From Opitutales bacterium (GTDB lineage Bacteria > Verrucomicrobiota > Verrucomicrobiia > Opitutales > UBA953), in NCBI GenBank assembly GCA_009691685.1, contig SIAU01000002.1:1-64000 (forward strand): 64,000 nucleotides of DNA, given 5' to 3'. Below, in pieces: positions 22,300-31,091 of the stretch. Within the stretch, counting starts at the first letter, position 1, and every line of letters begins with the position of its first letter. Under the pieces are notes generated by a model, which did no database searches, had not been told where the DNA came from, and was given only the letters and a program-made list of their open reading frames with translations. Both the position numbers and the translations under genes were made by a program.

Positions 22300-22752
22300 T
22301 TAACCTTTATGGGATAAGCCTTTGAGCCAAGTGGTCCAGCCCGCGGGTAGACTTCGCGCAAGTGCACCTCTAATAATTGTATCTAAATAGGCTTTGGCGG
22401 GAAGGTGAGGTCCGGTGGGATCGATGACCTTAAAGGCATCGCATTCAAAGGGGCAGTCTTCGACGCCAGCTTCCCAGACGGTGATGGTTGTGCGGCGATA
22501 GCCTGGACCCTCAGCGGTAGATAGTCTTACCCAGTCATCTGCGGTGAGTTCATAGATGCATCCCCACACGCCGGGTGAAAGTTCGTCATCGATGATATCG
22601 GCTGATCCGCCTGCCCAAGTGGTGCTCGGGTGAGTAAAGGCTAGGCGATGTTTCGGGAGAAAAGCTTTACAGCGGTACTGATGTCCAGGGCAGCGACGCT
22701 CCATTTGACTGCTGTCGAGATTTGAGCCGTAGGCGAAGTAGTACCGACTCAT
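22300..22752 (-). CDS. Gamma-glutamylcyclotransferase (AIG2-like) family protein
   Basis: YYFAYGSNLDSSQMERRCPG, LAFTHPSTTWAGGSADI, GVWGCIYELT, EGPGYRRTTI. Confidence 0.88.
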   Translation of the reverse strand: MSRYYFAYGSNLDSSQMERRCPGHQYRCKAFLPKHRLAFTHPSTTWAGGSADIIDDELSPGVWGCIYELTADDWVRLSTAEGPGYRRTTITVWEAGVEDCPFECDAFKVIDPTGPHLPAKAYLDTIIRGALARSLPAGWTTWLKGLSHKG

Positions 22753-22805
22753 AGTTGAGGAGGGTCATACTAGTTGGCTATTCACGACCTTGGCAAGGAA
22801 GGGAA

Positions 22806-24683
22806 CTAGTATTTTACCGAAAAGGATAAATAAAATGAGCGAGGTTGAGCGGGAAACCCTAGGCTGGCGGGCGCAGCGGTTTCATTGAAGAGATTCTCCA
22901 CGTGCAGAGATAATTCTTGGCTAGTTTTATAACGATAAACGAGCCAGGTGCGCCAATAAGTTCCATCGGGTGATTTTACGACCGCGAAGCTGACGGGGTC
23001 GTAATCAATCCGGTTTGCGAGATGATTAACCGAGAGACCATAAGTCCACGCAGCCGTCGGATTCATTTCAGCCCCCAGAGTGAAAATGAGATCGGGTCGA
23101 CGGATTAAGCTATCGCCCGTCGCGAAATCCTTAGTGTTTAAATAGGTTCCACTGCCAAAGAGTTTAAGGGTATCGGTGATTTGAGTCTGTACTCCCAATT
23201 CTATTCCGCGAGTCCGTGCCTCATTAATATTGTAAGCTGGGTAGGGGGGAGTGAAATCAAAACTAATTAAGTCAGTTAAACTATTTTCAAAGACGACAAC
23301 GGTCCAGCTCAGATCTTTTCCGTTCTCATAACGTATCCCTAATTCTTTTCCGTAATTAGATTCTGGTCGTAAAGGAACTCCGCCCACTGTGCCCCCGGCG
23401 AGGTCATTCGCGGTCGGCGTATGATAAGCAGTGGCCAACTTAGCGTGCGCACTTAACTCTTTGTTCAATTGGTGTCGGTAGTTGATGTCCCAAGAAAAAT
23501 GTTTTTTGAAGTCCGAGAAAGTATCCTCGCGGAGGGTTACTTTCAATTGGTTATGGGCGTTTATTTTCCAATCCGCCCACGTCCAGAATCCGAGCGACTC
23601 CAAAGTATTAATATATATTTTGGGAGTGCTCTCAACTTGGTTGAACCGGTTATTTCCATAACTCACGCCCAGACCTAAGTGTAGTTGCGAGTTAACTTTT
23701 TGATCGACGTAGGCGGTGAGTTCGTCGCTCTTAACTTTATAACTGTAGTCCGTTGCAAAGGTATAGCTCTTGGTCGATGTTTCACTGTGTGACCAAAATG
23801 CGGCCGCCTGAGTGGACTCGTCGCGGAAAAATATTCCAGGCGACACGAGCCAACCATGATCGTTCTGCCAATCGTCGGGAGTGGGATTCACATCGGTTCC
23901 TGATAGCCGTGCGCGACCGTTATCCGCAGAGCCCAGTATATCGAAGTTAATTTTATCGGAAATTTTCCATACCGATTTAAATAATAGGTTAGAAGCGTCT
24001 CGAGAGCTATTATCTCTCCATCCATCACTGTGCGAGGTGGTGAACGTTACCGTATTACCTTGGGTGGCTGGTTCGGTGCCTTGGGCATTATTATTAGTGG
24101 CGGAGATGCTCAGTGACGCATAACCATAAGATCCGATTTCTAATGTTGAACGAACGTTACTGGATTCCGAAAGGGGTTGAGGGAGTCGACAGTCAATCAC
24201 TCCACCGAGTGCATTAGCGCCATAGAGTGATGATGACGGACCGCGCAGGATTTCTACCGAGGACAAACCGTAGGTGCGGTATCGGCCAATTTCGTAATTT
24301 CCAGAGAACCCTTCGGAGAGTCGACGGCCATCGAGGAGGAAAGCAGTGTGGGCTGAGTTTGTTCCACGGAAAAAAACTGAGGTCGAAGAACCGATACCCG
24401 CTTGCTCGCTCGCGTAAACTCCAGGCGTGGCCGAGAGAATATTGGAGAGGGTTCCAAATGGTGGCAGGGCACTGTCCTGAGGGGTGAACTTTGAAACTGA
24501 GGGTGAGGCTTTGCCCAACAACGACGGTCGGCGGTTTTCAATGACAATAGTTTCGGGTAATTCTACTACCTCCTGTTTGGTTTCATAGAGTTCAATCTTC
24601 AACTCGGCTGGGGGTGGGCTAGCTTGTGCTAATGGGCTAGCCTGAGCTAAGACAAGGGCGATAAACGCAATCATACCTTTCAC
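22806..24683 (-). CDS. TonB-dependent outer membrane receptor
   Basis: Signal peptide; plug domain (LSNILSATPGVYASEQAGIGSSTSVFFRGTNSAHTAFLLDGRRLSEGF, VEILRGPSSSLYGANALGGVIDCRL); terminal aromatic residue (FSVKY). Confidence 0.93.
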   Translation of the reverse strand: MKGMIAFIALVLAQASPLAQASPPPAELKIELYETKQEVVELPETIVIENRRPSLLGKASPSVSKFTPQDSALPPFGTLSNILSATPGVYASEQAGIGSSTSVFFRGTNSAHTAFLLDGRRLSEGFSGNYEIGRYRTYGLSSVEILRGPSSSLYGANALGGVIDCRLPQPLSESSNVRSTLEIGSYGYASLSISATNNNAQGTEPATQGNTVTFTTSHSDGWRDNSSRDASNLLFKSVWKISDKINFDILGSADNGRARLSGTDVNPTPDDWQNDHGWLVSPGIFFRDESTQAAAFWSHSETSTKSYTFATDYSYKVKSDELTAYVDQKVNSQLHLGLGVSYGNNRFNQVESTPKIYINTLESLGFWTWADWKINAHNQLKVTLREDTFSDFKKHFSWDINYRHQLNKELSAHAKLATAYHTPTANDLAGGTVGGVPLRPESNYGKELGIRYENGKDLSWTVVVFENSLTDLISFDFTPPYPAYNINEARTRGIELGVQTQITDTLKLFGSGTYLNTKDFATGDSLIRRPDLIFTLGAEMNPTAAWTYGLSVNHLANRIDYDPVSFAVVKSPDGTYWRTWLVYRYKTSQELSLHVENLFNETAAPASLGFPAQPRSFYLSFSVKY

Positions 24684-24753
24684 AGATGTAGATTTTTATT
24701 TTTGTCAAACTGAAATTGCTGGCTGAAATGCGATAATCTGTCATAAGGACTTA

Positions 24754-25212
24754 ATGACAGCCAAGACCGAGAAACATCCTGATGACGGATCCGTAAGGCA
24801 ATTTTCGGTCTTCGTTGAAAATAAAGTAGGTCGCCTCAATGAGTTGGTAGAGTCATTCGGCAAGGCGGATATCCATATCATGGCGCTGTGTTTGGTCGAC
24901 ACTACGGATTCAACCATCATCAGAATCATTGTCGATTATCCGGAAAAAGCGGAAGAGGTTTTAATTGAACACCGCTTTGCTTATGAAACTGTTCCCGTTG
25001 TCGCGATCGAATTACAATCCGAGTCACAACTAAAAGATGTAACCCGCTTTTTACTCGGTGCTGAAATTAATATTTATTACGTCTACCCATTTTTATTCCG
25101 ACCCAACGGACGCTACGGTCTAGTTCTGCGCACCGAAGCTCAAGATTTAGCAGCCTCAGTCTTACAAACACACGGCATCCAGGTGATTGGTCGCGGTGAT
25201 GTCGCGAGATAG
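24754..25212 (+). CDS. ACT-domain protein (tandem ACT, amino-acid-binding regulatory type)
   Basis: QFSVFVENKVGRLNELVESFGKADIHIMALCLVDTTDSTIIRIIVD followed by a second ACT-like repeat. Confidence 0.8.
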   Translation: MTAKTEKHPDDGSVRQFSVFVENKVGRLNELVESFGKADIHIMALCLVDTTDSTIIRIIVDYPEKAEEVLIEHRFAYETVPVVAIELQSESQLKDVTRFLLGAEINIYYVYPFLFRPNGRYGLVLRTEAQDLAASVLQTHGIQVIGRGDVAR

Positions 25213-25219
25213 TAGGATC

Positions 25220-25355
25220 AGGGGACAAGGGGACACGGTGACAAGTTGGCAAGGGGGAGTTGCAAAAGACACTTAATTTAAATTAAGGGGACATGGGACG
25301 CGTGCGCTGCACGCGAGGGGACACGGGGACAAGGTGACACGTGGGCAAGGGGTAG
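25220..25355 (+). repeat. Degenerate 8-bp repeat arrays (two sub-arrays) with GC hairpin module A
   Basis: AGGGGACA AGGGGACA CGGTGACA AGTTGGCA AGGGGGAG (25220-25259); AGGGGACA-T-GGGACGCGTGCGCTGCACGCG-AGGGGACA CGGGGACA AGGTGACA CGTGGGCA AGGGGTAG (25286-25355). Confidence 0.9.
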
Positions 25356-25567
25356 TTGTGCAGGACGCATCGCGCACCTACCAAACCCTTTCATCAAACT
25401 ATACATCTGTAGGAAAGCCAAGATGGTGCCTTATGTGCCTTTCCTTCAAATTGTTGTAAGTTATCCGATGAATAATTTAAAACATAATTCAGCTCAGTTG
25501 GGGTTGTCACTTGACCTCATCCATGGGTCGATTTACTGATTGATTCCGTTCAAATTTGGGCGGACCT

Positions 25568-25658
25568 GGAGAGGTGGCTGAGTGGCCTAAAGCGCCCGTT
25601 TGCTAAATGGGTGTACCCCAAAAGGGTACCGTGAGTTCGAATCTCATCCTCTCCGCCA
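25568..25658 (+). tRNA. tRNA-Ser (anticodon GCU)
   Basis: Acceptor GGAGAGG/CCTCTCC, anticodon loop TTGCTAA, long variable arm gtacccc-aaaa-gggtacc, T-loop GTTCGAATC, encoded CCA. Confidence 0.95.
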
Positions 25659-25672
25659 CTTTTATCAAGTTG

Positions 25673-25795
25673 AGGGGACAAGTGGGCACGGTGACACGGT
25701 GACAAGGGGGAGATACAAAAGATCCAATGCAGTCGCGCCCTACCTAATTAAATCGAGGGGACAAGTGGGCACGTGGGCAAGGTGACAAGGGGAGA
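25673..25795 (+). repeat. Degenerate 8-bp repeat arrays (two sub-arrays) downstream of tRNA-Ser
   Basis: AGGGGACA AGTGGGCA CGGTGACA CGGTGACA AGGGGGAG (25673-25712); AGGGGACA AGTGGGCA CGTGGGCA AGGTGACA AGGGGAGA (25756-25795). Confidence 0.9.
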
Positions 25796-25833
25796 GGCTG
25801 GACTTTAATTAAACTATTACCTAGGTAGTTTCT

Positions 25834-26373
25834 GTGAGTTTATTAAATCTTAAGTTAAAGTCCTTAATCGTGGTAGGAATTGTTTTATGCCTAGGCGCGT
25901 TGGGCTATTTTAGTTATTTCAAAAAATCAAAACCAGACAGTATTATTAAAAAAGAAATTGTAGTGAGCTCGCCTACACCCATTTCACCAGTGGCTGTAAC
26001 TAAGCCGGCCACTGTTTATAAGGAAAATCTGGATCCGCAGACTCGGTTAAAAACGTTAGAATTTAAATTGAGTGAGGCGCGTGCTAAGTATGAAAAACTT
26101 AAACGTCTTCGCACCGTCATCGAAGGACATATTAAACTAAGAAATGATTTGCTGAAGCCCGCTCAAGATCGGGTCACGCATATACAAAAACTTCAAAAAG
26201 AGGGTGCACTGAATGATCAAGATGTCGAATTGGCCCGCGGTCAATTTGTCTCCATTGAATCTTCGATTGAAAAAGCGCTGAAGGATAAGGAAAAAGTAGC
26301 TAAACTTATTTCCGCTCAAGAATTGGAAGTATCGAAAGCTGAAACTGAACTAAAAAAGTCCAAAGCTCTCTAA
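25834..26373 (+). CDS. Hypothetical membrane-anchored coiled-coil protein
   Basis: N-terminal TM helix (LIVVGIVLCLGALGYFSYF), then K/E/L-rich heptad-like region. Confidence 0.65.
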   Translation: MSLLNLKLKSLIVVGIVLCLGALGYFSYFKKSKPDSIIKKEIVVSSPTPISPVAVTKPATVYKENLDPQTRLKTLEFKLSEARAKYEKLKRLRTVIEGHIKLRNDLLKPAQDRVTHIQKLQKEGALNDQDVELARGQFVSIESSIEKALKDKEKVAKLISAQELEVSKAETELKKSKAL

Positions 26374-27425
26374 TTCTTGAGCGAGGCCACATCGATCACG
26401 AATCGATACTTTATATCCTGTTTGAGCATGCGTTCCCAGGCTTCGTTAATTTTCTGAATAGGAATGAGTTCAATCTCGGAAACAATTTTATGTTCGGCAC
26501 AGAAATTGAGCATCTCTTGAGTTTCGGCGATACCTCCGATACATGAACCAGCGAGGTTTTTGCGGGGGAGAATTAAACTAAAAGCGGAAACGGCTAAGGG
26601 TTTTTCCGGCACTCCTACCAGCGTCAAGGTGCCATCAAGCTTAATCAAATTCATGTACGCATTGATGTCATGGAGTGCAGATACACAGTCTAAAATGAAA
26701 TCGAAACTACCGGTGTGTTTAGCCATCGCTTCAGGATCGGTGGACAAAACTACTTCATGGGCCCCAAGACGTAATCCATCGCCCACTTTATTGGCAGAAG
26801 TAGTGAAGAGTACGACGTGCGCACCGAAAGCACGTGCAAATTTAACGCCCATGTGTCCTAGTCCGCCCAAGCCAACGATTCCCACTTTTTTACCGGCCGT
26901 TACTTTCCAATGTTTGAGCGGCGAATAAGTGGTAATGCCTGCGCAAAGCAGGGGAGCGGTGGCAGCTAAATCAAGACCCGCGGGAACTTTTAAAGCGAAT
27001 GATTCGTCGACCACGATGTGCGATGAGTAGCCGCCCCAAGTATGTCCGCCTAAATGTTTGTCTGGGCTATTGTAGGTAAACGTCGCGTAATTTAGACAGT
27101 ATTGTTCGAGGCCTGACTGGCAGTGATTACAGGTGCGACACGAATCGACCATGCAACCGACTGCACTGGTGTCGCCAACTTTAAATTGAGTAACCTTGTT
27201 TCCAACTTTAGTGACGCGACCAACGATTTCATGACCAGGAACGCAGGGATAGACGGTGCCCGGCCATTCGCTGCGAGCTTGGTGAATATCGGAGTGACAT
27301 ACGCCGCAGTATAAAATTTCCATTTCAACATCGGTGGGGCCTGCCTCACGTCGATTGATAGTTAAAGGCGCTAAAGGATTTTTACCTGCGGCGGTACCAA
27401 ACGCTTTAACGGAGAAAGATTTCAT
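26370..27425 (-). CDS. Zinc-dependent NAD(P)-dependent alcohol dehydrogenase (cinnamyl-alcohol/YahK-like)
   Basis: CGVCHSDIHQARSEW, PCVPGHEIVGRVTKVG, CRTCNHCQSGLEQYC, VGIVGLGGLGHMGVKFARAFG. Confidence 0.93.
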   Translation of the reverse strand: MKSFSVKAFGTAAGKNPLAPLTINRREAGPTDVEMEILYCGVCHSDIHQARSEWPGTVYPCVPGHEIVGRVTKVGNKVTQFKVGDTSAVGCMVDSCRTCNHCQSGLEQYCLNYATFTYNSPDKHLGGHTWGGYSSHIVVDESFALKVPAGLDLAATAPLLCAGITTYSPLKHWKVTAGKKVGIVGLGGLGHMGVKFARAFGAHVVLFTTSANKVGDGLRLGAHEVVLSTDPEAMAKHTGSFDFILDCVSALHDINAYMNLIKLDGTLTLVGVPEKPLAVSAFSLILPRKNLAGSCIGGIAETQEMLNFCAEHKIVSEIELIPIQKINEAWERMLKQDIKYRFVIDVASLKN

Positions 27426-27477
27426 AGTGCTCGTAACGATACGGCACTATGAAAAAATCTCAAGTGTTGGTACGAGT

Positions 27478-29223
27478 TTACTCGGGTGAGTAGACTTGCC
27501 ATTCCGCAACGCCGGCTGGTCCCAGTTCACGTTGTACGTGTAGTCGGATTTTTTGAACCTTAATTTCTGGAAATCTAAACAGTTGTCCGTGTCCGTTGGT
27601 TGGGGCTGTAAGCAGCTGACTCCAACCTTGGGCGGTTTCAATTTCGACCCGAACCACTTGTTTATAGCGTGGCCAGCGATCGGGTTCATCCACGGCAAGG
27701 GCGTGAATCAAGGTGGGCTTACCTAAATCATATTCTAAATAAGCATTTTTATCTTCTGCCGCGGCTTCCCAATATTGGGTGGCGTCACCATCTTGCGCTG
27801 CGGTGATCGGATTTTTGGGTGATTGGCTTGTCGCGATCAGTTTTTTCTTAAACGAAGCGATGGGTTCGACGACGGGCTCTTCAGCTACTTCCAGTTTGAT
27901 TACGGTAGCAACGCTGTCTGGCGCTTGTTTAGGTAGATAGATAATGGTGCCCGTGGCATCTTGAGTGGTCTTTAATTCTTTGCTGGAGTCGACGAGAAGT
28001 TTCGTGCTCTTAATTTTGCTGTGGAGCGGTAAACGTAACTCACCGTTCGCTGGCCAATTAAAGACGTGAAGGTAAACAGTTTGATTTTTTCGAGTTGCGG
28101 CACCCCAGGAGAGGAAGGTGAAGGGTCCAGCAGTCGTTCCATAAATAGATTCACCATTCACTTTGAGCCACTGACCTACTTCGTTGAGTCGCTTGACGCT
28201 TTCCTCTGGAATTTCTCCTTCGGCAGTGGGTCCCACGTTGAGCAGGAAGTTACCGCCTTTGGCACAGATGCCGATGAGTTTCTGAATCAGTTCGGAGGAC
28301 GATTTCCAATTTTGATCCGCCGCATTGTAGCCCCAATGTTTATTCAGTGTCATGCAGGTTTCCCAATCGCCCTTTAAGCCGGTAGAGGGTACAAACTGTT
28401 CCGCGATATGGTAGTCGCCAAATCCTCCGCCGAGTCGGGTATTACTGATAAGATTAGGGCTAATTTCGTTGATTAATTTGGCAATCGGCTCAGCCCTTGG
28501 CTTGTACATGTGTAAGGGTGTATCCCACCAGAGAACATCGATAGGGTACTGGGTCAGAATTTCGCGTATCTGAGGCATCGCTGTTTTCTCAAGGTAAGAA
28601 TCAAAGGTTCCTTTTTGAGACTCGTCCCAACCATCTCCCTCTTTAAATGCTTTAATCGCTCCGCCACGATTACCCCAATCTTGGGCGTGGGAATAATAAA
28701 AACCAATTTTCAAATCTTGATCGTGGGCCGCTTTAACCAGTGGGCCTAATAGATCTTTGCCGTAAGCCGTGGCATCAACGACGTTCCACTTACTGGCTTT
28801 GGAGGGGAAAAGTGCGAAGCCATCGTGGTGTTTAGAAGTGATCACCATGTAACGCATACCAGCATCTTTCGCAATTTTCGCCCATTGATCTGGGTTGTAT
28901 TTAACCGGATTAAATTTTTTGGCGTAACCTTGATATTCGGTGGGCGACATCTTGGTGTTCCACATGATCCATTCTCCGTAGTTATCTTGATCGCCATACT
29001 TACCAGCGGGGACGGCATAAACTCCCCAATGGATAAATAAACCAAACTTCGCTTCGCGCCACCACGCCATTCGGGCATCACGCTGGGCTCGTGTTTCAGC
29101 GACGACGGAATTAGCTGCGCTCATTTCAACGGTCACCCCTTCATCGGCACCGGAGGCATTTTTGGCTTCTGCCTGGGTAGCAAAGATTGAGCCGAGTATG
29201 ATTAACCAGAGAGTTTTTTTCAT
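27478..29223 (-). CDS. Secreted alpha-L-fucosidase (GH29-like) with C-terminal discoidin-like region
   Basis: WWREAKFGLFIHWGVYAVPAG, MRYMVITSKHHDGFALFPSKASKWNVVD, IDVLWWDTP, GGNFLLNVGPTAEGEIP. Confidence 0.93.
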   Translation of the reverse strand: MKKTLWLIILGSIFATQAEAKNASGADEGVTVEMSAANSVVAETRAQRDARMAWWREAKFGLFIHWGVYAVPAGKYGDQDNYGEWIMWNTKMSPTEYQGYAKKFNPVKYNPDQWAKIAKDAGMRYMVITSKHHDGFALFPSKASKWNVVDATAYGKDLLGPLVKAAHDQDLKIGFYYSHAQDWGNRGGAIKAFKEGDGWDESQKGTFDSYLEKTAMPQIREILTQYPIDVLWWDTPLHMYKPRAEPIAKLINEISPNLISNTRLGGGFGDYHIAEQFVPSTGLKGDWETCMTLNKHWGYNAADQNWKSSSELIQKLIGICAKGGNFLLNVGPTAEGEIPEESVKRLNEVGQWLKVNGESIYGTTAGPFTFLSWGAATRKNQTVYLHVFNWPANGELRLPLHSKIKSTKLLVDSSKELKTTQDATGTIIYLPKQAPDSVATVIKLEVAEEPVVEPIASFKKKLIATSQSPKNPITAAQDGDATQYWEAAAEDKNAYLEYDLGKPTLIHALAVDEPDRWPRYKQVVRVEIETAQGWSQLLTAPTNGHGQLFRFPEIKVQKIRLHVQRELGPAGVAEWQVYSPE

Positions 29224-29439
29224 GGGGGTGGGGGTGGTTTTGAATAAAATAGCATCATGAGTTTGTCACTCATTTTGACCTAAATGAGCTAATTTGACAG
29301 GGACTCCGAGGGGGAGGGGGGCACTGCTCAAATTTGCTCACCTCGCCGATTTTTTGCCTTATATTTGTAGCCGAATAATCATTAAAATTCATTTGCGTTG
29401 GGGATATAATTAAAAATATGAATCAAAATTTATTATATT

Positions 29440-30168
29440 ATGAAACCCTCGACTCACCCCACTGTCTTGATTGCTGCCGCAGCAATGCTCGTGACACCGA
29501 TCCAATCAAGTGCGGTGACGATTACGCAGACGGCGTCAGCTGTATTGTCCGTTAATCAGGATTACTCATTACAGTCATTCCGGACTTTTGATAGTTCTTT
29601 GGGTACACTCAATAGCGTAACATTTACCATTAACTCGGCGAGTATTGCCGGTTCTTTGATTTTTTCAGCTAACGCTGCGAGCACTGTGAGTAGTTTCACT
29701 TCCTACATTTCGGTTACTGAGGGTGATGCCAATGCCGAGATGGGATTCAATGGTTTATCCGAGGATTTAATTTCAAATAACCAAATACTAGCCATTTCAA
29801 ACGTGAGTTTGCCACTGCAGGTTGCTGCAAATACTAACCAGACTTTCACGTTAACGAGTGGGCAGTCCATCATCGCAGCTTCGCCACTGACTCAGACCTT
29901 AACTTCTTCTTCTCAGTTACAGGATTTTATCGGAAACAATATCACTTACGCTCCGATTTTTATTATAAATTTATCCTTAAACACCACTTTGAGTACCACG
30001 GGTGAAACCGTTACACAGGTATATACGGGAATTTCTTCTACTGCGAACGTCTCTTTAGCCTACAACTACACCCCCGTAGCCGTACCTGAGCCTTCCACGT
30101 ATGGTTTGGTATTAGGGGGTCTGGCACTCGCTGCAGTTGCTGTTCGTCGTCGTAAATTAAAGTCCTAA
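29440..30168 (+). CDS. PEP-CTERM sorting-domain protein (choice-of-anchor-like)
   Basis: N-terminal signal peptide; C-terminal VPEPSTYGLVLGGLALAAVAVRRRKLKS. Confidence 0.9.
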   Translation: MKPSTHPTVLIAAAAMLVTPIQSSAVTITQTASAVLSVNQDYSLQSFRTFDSSLGTLNSVTFTINSASIAGSLIFSANAASTVSSFTSYISVTEGDANAEMGFNGLSEDLISNNQILAISNVSLPLQVAANTNQTFTLTSGQSIIAASPLTQTLTSSSQLQDFIGNNITYAPIFIINLSLNTTLSTTGETVTQVYTGISSTANVSLAYNYTPVAVPEPSTYGLVLGGLALAAVAVRRRKLKS

Positions 30169-30191
30169 TCGGACTTTTAATTAGATGAACT

Positions 30192-30218
30192 TAAACCCCT
30201 AGGCCTCTAGGGTTTTTT
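30192..30218 (+). terminator. Intrinsic terminator after the first PEP-CTERM gene
   Basis: aaacccctag-gcct-ctagggtttttt. Confidence 0.75.
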
Positions 30219-30295
30219 GTTTGGGAATCAGATTAATCCTAAGAAAACGCTAAGGCATCTAATCGATTGGAGCTTTTGATTATGCGACCAATCAG

Positions 30296-31084
30296 TTGGG
30301 CATGATTAAAAACCACAGCTCTCCAAAGTTTATCCATCGATTAATAACCATCGCCGTACTGGGTATTTTATTCCGCCCGGTCGATACGCATGCCGTCACA
30401 ATTCTGAATCAAGTCCAGACGATTACTTTTAACCCGACGATTTTTGCCAACTTTAGCTATGGCGAGTTTCTAAAGTTTGATTCCCAGCTGGGAACCCTCC
30501 GCGCCGTTACGCTCAAACTTAACTCCGTCACAGTCGGCGGAAGTTTCTTCTTTAACCAAGGATCATCCGGCAGTTCGACTATCACTGACCTGAATATATC
30601 TATCCTTTTCTATGCTGCTTCGAGTTTAAATAATACAGCGCATAATGGTTTAATCACGGACTATGATGTCGGAAGCCTACCCAGGACAGGGAGCCTAAGT
30701 ATGATCAATCAAACCCTCCCTAAAACCATTGCGCGGAGAACTTCCGCAACTTTTAATTTCGATTCTAGCCGCAATCTTTTAACCGAACCGGTGGTCATTT
30801 TAAATTTATCAGCCACGAATGATTTAGCCTTTTATCATGGCCCTGGCCTTTCCTTTGCCCCCGCCTTTACTTCGATTACCCGGTTTCTAACGGTGGGCAG
30901 TTACGGTGGAGTCCCCACCCGCGATTTCTCCAAGTTAACGCCAGCCGTGGGCATGTCTTTAATCTATGACTACACCCCGCCCGCTATTCCAGAGCCTAGC
31001 TATTATGGTCTCGGTATAAGTCTCGCAGCCGTAGGCCTCTGTCTGCGCCGACGTCCTTCCAGGAAAAAGCGGCGTACCGCCTAA
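30296..31084 (+). CDS. PEP-CTERM-like protein, divergent relative of the preceding gene
   Basis: FDSQLGTLRAVTLKLNSVTVGGSFFF parallels FDSSLGTLNSVTFTINSASIAGSLIF in the upstream gene; C-term IPEPSYYGLGISLAAVGLCLRRRPSRKKRRTA. Confidence 0.82.
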   Translation: MGMIKNHSSPKFIHRLITIAVLGILFRPVDTHAVTILNQVQTITFNPTIFANFSYGEFLKFDSQLGTLRAVTLKLNSVTVGGSFFFNQGSSGSSTITDLNISILFYAASSLNNTAHNGLITDYDVGSLPRTGSLSMINQTLPKTIARRTSATFNFDSSRNLLTEPVVILNLSATNDLAFYHGPGLSFAPAFTSITRFLTVGSYGGVPTRDFSKLTPAVGMSLIYDYTPPAIPEPSYYGLGISLAAVGLCLRRRPSRKKRRTA

Positions 31085-31091
31085 CCTGTAT

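Noticed and set aside
24600-24660. Repeated gctagc.../gctagcc motif at the TonB receptor 5' end
   Set aside because: Explained by the duplicated signal-peptide residues LAQASPLAQASPP
25220-25795. CRISPR array interpretation of the repeats around tRNA-Ser
   Set aside because: Units are contiguous degenerate 8-mers without unique spacers of constant length, and no cas genes are present
29221-29240. G-rich tract (gggggtgggggtgg) just upstream of the fucosidase start, possible G-quadruplex
   Set aside because: Only two long G-runs; insufficient for a supported quadruplex call
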